Part shown: positions 38,522 to 45,910 of the stretch, piece by piece
How positions within the stretch are numbered: the stretch's first letter is position 1
How the letters are laid out: each line of letters starts with the position of its first letter
NCBI RefSeq assembly: GCF_001423085.1
Contig: NZ_LMNU01000004.1
Coordinates: 98,795 to 162,794, forward strand
Direction: 5' to 3'
From: Methylobacterium sp. Leaf125
Lineage (GTDB): Bacteria; Pseudomonadota; Alphaproteobacteria; Rhizobiales; Beijerinckiaceae
DNA: 64,000 nt
Notes under the pieces: generated by a model
What the model saw: the letters and a program-made list of their open reading frames with translations, nothing else
The model's database searches: none
Told to the model about the DNA's origin: nothing
Program-made: the position numbers and the translations under genes

Positions 38522-39496
38522 GTGACCGCCGCCCTTCTCCAGCCGGCGCCGGGGCTCGGCCCCGCGATGCCCTACGCGCCGCATCCGCTGCATGGAGCTG
38601 ATCGCAACTGGCCGGAGACGAACTGCTATGTCGACCTCTGGATCGAACTCCTGCACGGGCGCGGCCTCGTGCCGGAGGCGATGTTGGGGTTCACCCTGCG
38701 GCAGGATTTCGAGGGCGACCAATTCACGTTCTTCAAGCCACAGGCAGCCGATCTCGAGCGGCTCTACGGGCTCGAGGTGCTGGAACTCGCGGTCTACGAC
38801 ACCCTCGAAGCACAGGCGCTGATCCAGGTCCGCCAGGGCCGGCCGGTGCTGGTCGAGGTCGACGCGATCTACCTGCCCGACACCCAGGGCACCACCTACG
38901 GCCGGGAGCACGGCAAGACCACGATCGGCATCCTGGCTCTCGACCCGGACACACGGGAGCTCGACTACCTCCACAATGCCGGGCGCTTCCGGCTCTCCGG
39001 CGACGATTATCATGGCCTCTTCGGATCCGCCGTGCTGCCGCCCTACGCGGAGTTCGTGAAGGCGGTCGCCCCTCCCATGAGCCCGGCGGAGTTGCCGGGC
39101 GCCGCGCTCGACCTGCTCCGACGCCACCGCGACCGGGCGCCAGGGCACAACCCGATCCTGGCGTTTCACGACACTCTCACGCGGACGGCACCAGCCTTGG
39201 TTCAGCGCCCCCTCGGGATCTTCCACGCCTACGCCTTCAACACCACGCGCCAGCTCGGCGCGAATTTCGAGATGCTCGCGAGCCATCTCACCTGGCTTGA
39301 GGCGGCGGGTGCGGGGCGTTTCGCCCCCGCCTCGGACGTGGCCTCACGCCTCGCCGTCGAGGCCAAGGCCTTCCAGTTCCAGCTTGCCCGGGCCTTTCAC
39401 CGCCGCAGTGCCGACGGCCTCGCAGCGCGTCTCGACCGGCTCGCGGCCACCTACGCGGACGTGTTCGCGGCCCTCGACCGCGCGCTCGATCGATAG
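38522..39496 (+). CDS. DUF1839 protein, possible Cys-dependent aminoacyl transferase
   Basis: This 324-residue protein matches the DUF1839 family that accompanies amino acid:[carrier protein] ligases. No function is assigned. I see a motif order like the BtrH/C39-type papain-like fold: Cys35 in NWPETNCYVDLWIELL, then RPVLVEVDAIYLPD (Asp114), then YGREHGKTTIGILALD (His130). BtrH uses such a Cys to transfer an aminoacyl group from a carrier protein to an aminoglycoside. A helical C-terminal part follows (ILAFHDTLTRTAPALVQRPL onward). The GTG start at 38522 lies four bases after the ligase stop; ATG at 38567 is an alternative. Confidence 0.8.
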   Translation: MTAALLQPAPGLGPAMPYAPHPLHGADRNWPETNCYVDLWIELLHGRGLVPEAMLGFTLRQDFEGDQFTFFKPQAADLERLYGLEVLELAVYDTLEAQALIQVRQGRPVLVEVDAIYLPDTQGTTYGREHGKTTIGILALDPDTRELDYLHNAGRFRLSGDDYHGLFGSAVLPPYAEFVKAVAPPMSPAELPGAALDLLRRHRDRAPGHNPILAFHDTLTRTAPALVQRPLGIFHAYAFNTTRQLGANFEMLASHLTWLEAAGAGRFAPASDVASRLAVEAKAFQFQLARAFHRRSADGLAARLDRLAATYADVFAALDRALDR

Positions 39497-39502
39497 GGGC
39501 GG

Positions 39503-41941
39503 ATGGTGGCCCGAATCCGGTCGATCGACGGTGTCGTGCCGCAGGCCGTGGACGGCCCCTGGCGGCTCACCCTGACGCCTCCCGGTGCCTGGACCGGGCC
39601 TGGCGACCTGTTGGAGTCCGCCGACTGGATCCCCGCCCCGGTGCCCGGTACCGCCGCCGCGGCCCTGCGGGGCGCCGGACTCTGGTCCGAGGCGACCCCG
39701 ACGCCGATTCATGATCAGGACGTCTGGTACCGGGGTCCGCTGGCCCGCAGTGGCCCCGTCCGCCTGCGCTTTGAGGGCTTGGCGACGCTCGCCGAGGTGT
39801 GGCTCGACGGCGTGCCCGTTTTGGTCTCACGCTCGATGTTCGAGGCTCACGCCGTCGAGGCCGATCTCCGGCCGGGGACCGAGCTGGCCCTCTGCTTCCG
39901 GTCGCTCAAGGCGGAGCTCGACCGCCCGTCGAAGCGCGGCCGCTGGCGCCCCCGAATGATTACTCCGGGCTCCCTGCGCCACGTCCGCACGAGCCTCCTC
40001 GGGTTCATGCCGGGCTGGTGCCCGGAAATCGACCTCGTGGGTCCCTACCGCCCGATCACGGTGGAGCCCCAGCACCCCGGTCTGGTGGAAGCCGACCTTC
40101 GGGCCATCTATGATGCCGACGCAGGCCGGCTCTCGGCGCGCCTTCGGATCAGCGGCCACCCCGCGTCGGTCACGCTGCATTGCGACGGGCGGGCGATCGT
40201 CCTGACAGAATCCGCGCCCGGCCTGTACGCCGGAACCTTGGCGCTGCCCGGCATTGCGCCCTGGTGGCCCCATACCCACGGCACGCCCCACCTCCATGCC
40301 GTGAGCGTGGCGATCGACGGCACGACAATCGATCTCGGCCGGACAGGCTTTCGCACCCTGGCGCTGACACGTCCCTTCGCAGAAGGTCTGGCCCTCGCCG
40401 TCAACGGCGTGCCGGTGTTCTGCCGTGGCGCCAATTGGACCCCGTCGGACCTCGTCGGCCTCGGCACCGCGGAGTGCGGCACCCTCGTCGACCTCGCGCG
40501 CGAGGCCGGCATGAACATGCTGCGCGTCCCCGGCACCACCCTCTATCCCGCGTCCGAATTCTACGACCTCTGCGACGCCGCCGGCATCCTCGTCTGGCAG
40601 GACCTGATGCTGGCGAATTTCGATTATCCGCACGACGCCGCCGATTTTACGGACGCGCTCGCACGCGAGGTGACGGGCGTGCTCGACCGAGTTCAGCTCG
40701 CCCCCTCCCTCGCCGTGATCTGCGGCGGCAGCGAGGTCTGGCAGCAGGCGGCCATGCTCGGAGCGCCGCGGACCGTCTGGGCCGACGCCTTCTGCAGCGA
40801 AACGTTGCCCGGGCTCGTCGCCGACACCCGTCCCGACCTCGTGGTGGTGCCGAACTCGCCGTCGGGCGGCGACCTGCCGTTCTTGCCGAGCGCGGGCTGT
40901 ACCCATTATTACGGCGTCGGTGCCTATCGTCGGCCTCTTGAGGATGCGCGCTGGGCCGAGGTGGGCTTCGCCAGCGAATGCCTCGCCTTCGCCAACCTGC
41001 CGGAACCGGCGACGCTCGGGCAGCGACGGCCCGCCGATCCGATCTGGACGCGCGGCATCCCCCGCGACCGGGGCGCCGACTGGGACTTCGAGCAGGTGCG
41101 CGACCACTATGTCGGCCTGCTCTACGGGGTCGATCCCGCCGCCCTGCGCGCCGACGATCCCGAGCGCTACCTCGAGCTCGGCCGCGCTGCCGTGGCCGAG
41201 GTCATGGAGCAGACCTTCGCCGAGTGGCGCCGAGCGCGCTCTCCGACAGCCGGCGGCCTCGTCTGGTTCCTGCGCGACCTCGGACCAGGCACCGGCTGGG
41301 GCGTGATCGACTGGACCCAAGCTCCAAAATCCGGGTGGTACGCTCTGAAGCGGGCCTTCCGTCCGGTTCAGGTCACCCTGTCGGACGAGGGCCTGGGCGG
41401 TCTATACATCCATGTTCACAACGAGACCGCCGGGCCTGTGGACCTGCGCCTCGCACTGACCTTCGCGGACCGAACCGGCAAGGTCGCGGCGCGGGCCGAG
41501 CGCGGGATCACGCTCGACCCGCGCGCCTCCCTGACCCTATCCTCGGCCGAGATGCTCGGCCGCTTCTTCGATGCCACCGACAGCTATCGCTTCGGCCCCC
41601 GCATCCACGACGTGGCACATGCCCGTCTCACCGATACGGACGGCGCGGTCGTCGCCGAGAGCTTCCACTTTCCCGGTACCCGGCCGGTCACCCCCGAGGC
41701 GATCGGCCTGCGGGTCGAACCCGTGGCGGGTGCATCCGTGCCGACCCTGCGCGTCGGAACCGACCACCTCGCTCTCGCTGTGACCGTACGGAGTTCCGCG
41801 GCGCGGCCCTGCGACAGTGGCTTCCACCTAGCGCCGGGGTCGGACAGGCTGGTTCGCTTTCCCGGTTGCCAGCAGCTCCCGCAGGGCATGATCGCGGCCC
41901 TCAACAGTAGAGAGAGCGTGAGGTTCGGTCATGACGCGTGA
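39503..41941 (+). CDS. Glycoside hydrolase family 2, beta-mannosidase-like
   Basis: This 812-residue protein has the GH2 order: sugar-binding jelly roll (VDGPWRLTLTPPGAW, DVWYRGPLARSG, LRFEGLATLAEVWLDG), an immunoglobulin-like domain and a TIM barrel starting near GVPVFCRGANWTPSDLVG. The barrel resembles beta-mannosidases. The acid/base site reads CGGSEVWQQ with Glu411, so the usual Asn before Glu is Ser; the likely nucleophile is Glu492 in FASECLAF. There is no signal peptide, so it looks cytoplasmic. It begins 6 bases after the DUF1839 gene and overlaps the next by 11 bases. It may process a mannose-like glycan or build a glycosyl conjugate. Confidence 0.88.
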   Translation: MVARIRSIDGVVPQAVDGPWRLTLTPPGAWTGPGDLLESADWIPAPVPGTAAAALRGAGLWSEATPTPIHDQDVWYRGPLARSGPVRLRFEGLATLAEVWLDGVPVLVSRSMFEAHAVEADLRPGTELALCFRSLKAELDRPSKRGRWRPRMITPGSLRHVRTSLLGFMPGWCPEIDLVGPYRPITVEPQHPGLVEADLRAIYDADAGRLSARLRISGHPASVTLHCDGRAIVLTESAPGLYAGTLALPGIAPWWPHTHGTPHLHAVSVAIDGTTIDLGRTGFRTLALTRPFAEGLALAVNGVPVFCRGANWTPSDLVGLGTAECGTLVDLAREAGMNMLRVPGTTLYPASEFYDLCDAAGILVWQDLMLANFDYPHDAADFTDALAREVTGVLDRVQLAPSLAVICGGSEVWQQAAMLGAPRTVWADAFCSETLPGLVADTRPDLVVVPNSPSGGDLPFLPSAGCTHYYGVGAYRRPLEDARWAEVGFASECLAFANLPEPATLGQRRPADPIWTRGIPRDRGADWDFEQVRDHYVGLLYGVDPAALRADDPERYLELGRAAVAEVMEQTFAEWRRARSPTAGGLVWFLRDLGPGTGWGVIDWTQAPKSGWYALKRAFRPVQVTLSDEGLGGLYIHVHNETAGPVDLRLALTFADRTGKVAARAERGITLDPRASLTLSSAEMLGRFFDATDSYRFGPRIHDVAHARLTDTDGAVVAESFHFPGTRPVTPEAIGLRVEPVAGASVPTLRVGTDHLALAVTVRSSAARPCDSGFHLAPGSDRLVRFPGCQQLPQGMIAALNSRESVRFGHDA

Positions 41942-43727
41942 GGTCCGCCACCAGCATGGGACGAGCGCGGCGCCCGACGCCGCCATGCCGGTGACCTTCG
42001 ACGACCTGTTCGGGTGGATCCACCCGGCCGCGGGCCGGCGTGGCGTGGTCCTGTGCGGCGCCTTCGGGTTCGAGCAGATGGCCGCCCATCGCCCCTGGCG
42101 TGCCCTGGCGGATCGGATCGCCGCGGCCGGCTGCCCGACCCTGCGGTTCGACTATCCGGGGGAGGGCAACTCTGGCGATCCAGCCGAGGCGCGGGTTTCG
42201 GCCAATGTTGCGGCAATCCGCCGAGCAGTGCGCTTCCTGCGCGAGACGACCGGCGTCACGGAGATCGTCCTCGTCGGCCTGCGTCTCGGCGCCAACCTGG
42301 CTCTTCTGGCGGCCCAGGAGGAGGCTGTCGACCGCTTGGTCCTGCTGGCGCCGGCCGTCACCGGACGCGCCTATCTCCGCGAGATGCGGCTTCGCGCCCG
42401 GACGGTGGGCGGTGTCGCGGGGGGTGTGGCCCCGACGGCGGATCCGGACGGCTTGTCCGTCGGGGGCTTCCGCATGGATGCGGCCTTCCTGGCCGATGTC
42501 GGCGCCCTCGACGCCACCGCGATCCCGCGTGCGCCGGCGCCGCGAACCCTCCTCCTCGCCCCGGAAACCCGGACGCTGGCGGGACGCCTGACGGCGCTCG
42601 GCAGTACCGTCGAGACGGGACCACTGCCGGGCCTTCCGCTCCTCGTCGGCGACCCGATCTTCGCCGAGGTCCCTGAGGCGGATTTCGATCGCATCACCGC
42701 TTTCGCGACGGACGGCGTGACGATCGCCGGACCCGCGATCCCCCTGCATCTCGGCCCGGCGCGCCTCGCCGGCAGCGACTGGTCCGAGGCGCCCGCCCGG
42801 TTCCAGCCGGACCTGTTCGGCATCCGCTGTACGCCGCGTCGGCAGGATCCGGGCGCGCCGACGGTGGTGTTCGTCTCGACCGGCATGACCGTGCATTCGG
42901 GCTGGGGCCGGCAGACCACGACGCTCGCCCGCAGGCTCGCCGCGGACGGAGTTCCCTCCTTCCGCTTCGATCTCGCCGGCATCGGCGACAGCGGCCGCCG
43001 GTCTGATGGCCGCAAGCCGCCCTACGCCCCCGACGGGTTCGCGGATGTGGGCCAGGCCCTCGATCACCTGGCCGAGGTCCGAGGACCCATCGTCCTCGTG
43101 GGCACTTGCAGCGGCGCCCATGCGGCGTTCCAGGCCCTCTGCCGCGACGCGCGGGTCGATGGAGCGCTCCTCGTCAACCTCTACTGCTTCGATTGGGACC
43201 CGGACGAGGATGTCGACGCCGCGATTCGCCAGACTTTCGGCAGCACCGGTACCTACGCGGCGCTGCTCAAGCGGGGTGCGACCTGGCGGCGGCTCCTGCG
43301 CGGCGAGATCCACGTGCGGGCGATCGGTGCGACCCTGGCCAAGCGCAGCCTCGCGGCCGCCGTGCGGCGGCTGCGGCGCCTCGTAAACCCAATCTCCCCC
43401 GGCGGCTCCGTCGCCCGACGGGTCGCGCGACTGCGACGACGGGGTGCCGAGATCCGCCTCGTCTACAGCGCCGGTGACCCCGGGCTCGCCGCCCTGCATC
43501 GCCATCTCGGCCGCGCGCCCGGCCGGGCGGATCGGCGTCTCGGCGCGCCCGTGGCGATCGTGCCGGAGGTCGACCACAACTTCAGCTCGCCCGCGGCCCA
43601 GGCCCTGCTCTGGCATCACCTGCGCGACCTCCTGCGGGCGGTTCAGGAGGCTCAGGCGTTTCGCGTTGAAGCGCGCAGCCTCGTCGAGACCGATTCCGGA
43701 GCCACCAGTCTGGCGAGCCTGGCGTGA
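41931..43727 (+). CDS. Fused double alpha/beta hydrolase with altered nucleophiles
   Basis: This 598-residue protein holds two alpha/beta-hydrolase domains (about 20-250 and 300-580). In the first, the nucleophile elbow reads VGLRLGAN, with Arg118 where Ser is expected; in the second it reads VGTCSGAHA, with Cys393. Oxyanion-side motifs GVVLCGAFGFEQMAAHRPWR and FVSTGMTVHSGWGRQ and the LRFDYPGEGNS / FRFDLAGIGDSG strands are both present. The pair resembles the two separate hydrolases found beside exosortase/exopolysaccharide loci, here joined in one chain. Domain one may be structural and domain two a Cys acyltransferase or thioesterase. It overlaps both neighbours. Confidence 0.82.
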   Translation: MTREVRHQHGTSAAPDAAMPVTFDDLFGWIHPAAGRRGVVLCGAFGFEQMAAHRPWRALADRIAAAGCPTLRFDYPGEGNSGDPAEARVSANVAAIRRAVRFLRETTGVTEIVLVGLRLGANLALLAAQEEAVDRLVLLAPAVTGRAYLREMRLRARTVGGVAGGVAPTADPDGLSVGGFRMDAAFLADVGALDATAIPRAPAPRTLLLAPETRTLAGRLTALGSTVETGPLPGLPLLVGDPIFAEVPEADFDRITAFATDGVTIAGPAIPLHLGPARLAGSDWSEAPARFQPDLFGIRCTPRRQDPGAPTVVFVSTGMTVHSGWGRQTTTLARRLAADGVPSFRFDLAGIGDSGRRSDGRKPPYAPDGFADVGQALDHLAEVRGPIVLVGTCSGAHAAFQALCRDARVDGALLVNLYCFDWDPDEDVDAAIRQTFGSTGTYAALLKRGATWRRLLRGEIHVRAIGATLAKRSLAAAVRRLRRLVNPISPGGSVARRVARLRRRGAEIRLVYSAGDPGLAALHRHLGRAPGRADRRLGAPVAIVPEVDHNFSSPAAQALLWHHLRDLLRAVQEAQAFRVEARSLVETDSGATSLASLA

Positions 43728-45007
43728 GCCGGCTCACCCGCCGGGCGACCCTGGCCCTGGCGGCGGGGGTCTTCGCGCCGCGGGTCGTGGCCGCGCCCGC
43801 GCCCGTGCATCGCTGCGAGGACCTGATCGATGCCATCGGCATCAACGTGCATCTCGGCCATGGCGGCTCGCCCTACGTCGCGCGCTTTGCCGAGTGCGCC
43901 GCCGCTCTCGACGACCTCGGCCTGCGTCACCTGCGCGACGACATCGTCCTCGTCGGCACGGAGCCTGCCGGGCAGTTCGAGCGGATCGCCGGCCTCGCCC
44001 GCCGGGGCTACCGCTTCAGTCTGGTCTTCTACGACGGACTGACGCCCGGTCCCCGCGTACCCCCGGAGCGCTTCGCCGAGATTGCCGACTGGGCCGAGGA
44101 CGGGCTCGTCGTCGTAGAGGGCGGCAACGAGCCGCCGGTGGCCGCGCGGGCGGGCCTTGCCCGCCTGTCCGCGGATCATCAGGCGGCGCTGTTTCGCACC
44201 GTGCGGGACACCCCGCGGCATCGCACCGTCCGGGTTGCCGGACCGAGCTACATCCAGGCCAACATCGCCGCCGCGGAGAACCTGTCCGCCTCGGTCGATC
44301 TCGCCAATGTCCACGCCTATCCGGGGATGGAGCATCCCGAGACCCGAGGGGCGGGCAGTCTCGGCGGTTTCGTCGCGGCCGTTCGTCCGGTCTTCGGCTC
44401 CGCGCCGGTCATCGTTACGGAAACGGGCTATCACACGGCCCTGGCCACCCGGAGCGCCCACCTGCCGGTCTCGGAAGCCGTCCGCGCCCGCTACCTGCCG
44501 CGCCTGCTCCTATGGAGCTACCTGCAGGGCGTGCGGCGGACCTATCTCTACGAGCTGATCTCCGCCTTCGACGGGGGCGAGGCCGACCCGGAGAGCCGGT
44601 TCGGCCTCATCGCCCATGACGGCACGCCGAGCGCGTCCTTCGCAGCCGTGCGAAGCCTGATCCGCCTGTTCAACGGCCGCGCAGAAGAGGCGCGGGCGTC
44701 CCGGGACCGCATCGGGGTCGTGCTGCCGGTGGGCGTGCCCGATCTCGTGGCGGCCAGCTTCGCGCGGGCGGACGGCGCCCTGCTGGTGCCGATCTGGCTC
44801 GGGCTCGACGGCTGGGACCGGAACGCCCGGGCGCCCCGCCCGGACAGCGCGCCGCGCGCCGTGGACTTGCACCTTTCGAGCCCGCCCCGGCGGTTGCGGC
44901 TGCACCGCTTCGGCGATGACGGCGTCGTCAGCGTCACCGCGCTGGCGCCGATGCAGGCCTTCACGGTGGCGGTCACCGACCGCCTCGCCGTGCTCGAGAT
45001 CTGGTAG
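43724..45007 (+). CDS. Exported glycoside-hydrolase-like TIM-barrel protein
   Basis: This 427-residue protein has a twin-arginine-type signal (RRATLALAAGVFAP). The mature barrel starts DAIGINVHLGHGGSPY; VVVEGGNEPP (Glu136) and VIVTETGYH (Glu233) match the clan GH-A acid/base and nucleophile positions about 100 residues apart, so hydrolysis of a glycan is plausible. A C-terminal beta domain of about 90 residues ends the protein. The GTG start overlaps the upstream stop (GTGA). It is the last gene of the carrier-protein operon and its only obviously exported product. Confidence 0.78.
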   Translation: MSRLTRRATLALAAGVFAPRVVAAPAPVHRCEDLIDAIGINVHLGHGGSPYVARFAECAAALDDLGLRHLRDDIVLVGTEPAGQFERIAGLARRGYRFSLVFYDGLTPGPRVPPERFAEIADWAEDGLVVVEGGNEPPVAARAGLARLSADHQAALFRTVRDTPRHRTVRVAGPSYIQANIAAAENLSASVDLANVHAYPGMEHPETRGAGSLGGFVAAVRPVFGSAPVIVTETGYHTALATRSAHLPVSEAVRARYLPRLLLWSYLQGVRRTYLYELISAFDGGEADPESRFGLIAHDGTPSASFAAVRSLIRLFNGRAEEARASRDRIGVVLPVGVPDLVAASFARADGALLVPIWLGLDGWDRNARAPRPDSAPRAVDLHLSSPPRRLRLHRFGDDGVVSVTALAPMQAFTVAVTDRLAVLEIW

Positions 45008-45017
45008 TCCGCCGGTC

Positions 45018-45287
45018 CTAAGGGGCCGGTTCGTCGACGAACTGGATGCCGATCTCACCCGGCTTGCGCCAGGCGACCCGGGCCGGGCGACGCTCGCCCT
45101 GCATCTCCAGAAGCAGCGTGAAGCGGTCGGGAATGCCGACCACGCTGGCGACCCGGAGGCGGGCGCCGGACGGGGAGCGGTTGCGCAGGGTGCAGTCGAT
45201 CACTCCGCCACCGTGCAACGCGATCTTGCCTGCCAGCAACGTGCGGGAACGGGGCTCGGATCGTCTCTCTTCCATCGGGAGTGCCAT
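45018..45287 (-). CDS. PilZ-domain protein
   Basis: This 89-residue single PilZ domain has the c-di-GMP-binding motifs intact: RSEPR (residues 9-13, RxxxR) and NRSPSG ([D/N]xSxxG). The protein would sense cyclic di-GMP in the cytoplasm. Convergent with the glycan operon end (10 bases) and downstream of another small PilZ-like gene; together they could tie exopolysaccharide output to c-di-GMP. The exact Met is uncertain (45287 or 45275). Confidence 0.85.
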   Translation of the reverse strand: MALPMEERRSEPRSRTLLAGKIALHGGGVIDCTLRNRSPSGARLRVASVVGIPDRFTLLLEMQGERRPARVAWRKPGEIGIQFVDEPAP

Positions 45288-45323
45288 GTGGTTGTGGTCT
45301 GAGCGAAGGTAAGTCCTGAGTGG

Positions 45324-45602
45324 TTACGACCCGGTAACGACGATGCCCGGGGCGGATCGGCATCGAAAGAGCGCACCGAGCATGTCCTGGGTGGGCCGGA
45401 CGATGTGGAAGACCTTGCGACTGTTCAGCGGTGAGGCCGTCGGCAGGCAGGGACGCGGCACCGAGGCGGCATCCGGCCGGGTGATCCTGACCCCAATCCG
45501 GGAGACATCATCGACCCGGCAGGCGATCTTGACGGGTTTGTCGAGGGTGAGGCGGCCGGCGTGATCGGACCGGATCCAGGGCGCGGCGCGGCGGTCTTGC
45601 AT
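45324..45602 (-). CDS. Degenerate PilZ-like small protein
   Basis: This 92-residue protein has CRVDDVSRIGVRITRPDA, where DVSRIG fits the [D/N]xSxxG PilZ motif, but no clear RxxxR precedes it. The N-terminal part is short and polar. It may bind c-di-GMP poorly or not at all. The gene lies 36 bases upstream of the PilZ gene on the same strand, probably as a pair. The identification rests on one motif and general strand pattern. Confidence 0.6.
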   Translation of the reverse strand: MQDRRAAPWIRSDHAGRLTLDKPVKIACRVDDVSRIGVRITRPDAASVPRPCLPTASPLNSRKVFHIVRPTQDMLGALFRCRSAPGIVVTGS

Positions 45603-45630
45603 GGGACGGATCTCGAGACCGATCGGATAT

Positions 45631-45675
45631 CGCAGGATTCGGACGTCGCAGGATTCGGATATCGCAGGATTCAGG
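45631..45675. repeat. Three direct repeats with 16-bp period
   Basis: CGCAGGATTCGGA occurs at 45631-45643 and 45647-45659, with a third diverged copy (CGCAGGATTCAGG) at 45663-45675. They lie between the divergent small PilZ-like gene and poxB. Regular spacing of about 1.5 helical turns suggests a multi-site regulator target. Confidence 0.7.
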
Positions 45676-45910
45676 GGGCCGTGCGAAGAACGGCCTAACC
45701 GGGTCGCTCAAATTGCCCGTACCCCGCGAGAAAGCCTGCAACGCGGACGTCCGGGCGGGAAAACCGCGCCGGGTATACGGCGGAGGTCGTGTCGAGGTCG
45801 CGCGACGGGCCAACGCCCCCGGGTGACAGCTGTGCACGGGACACAACCCTCAGGTGGAACCGGGGGGTGCGACGTCCCGTTCGGCAGGGGGACAACCGGA
45901 GCCGAGCGCC

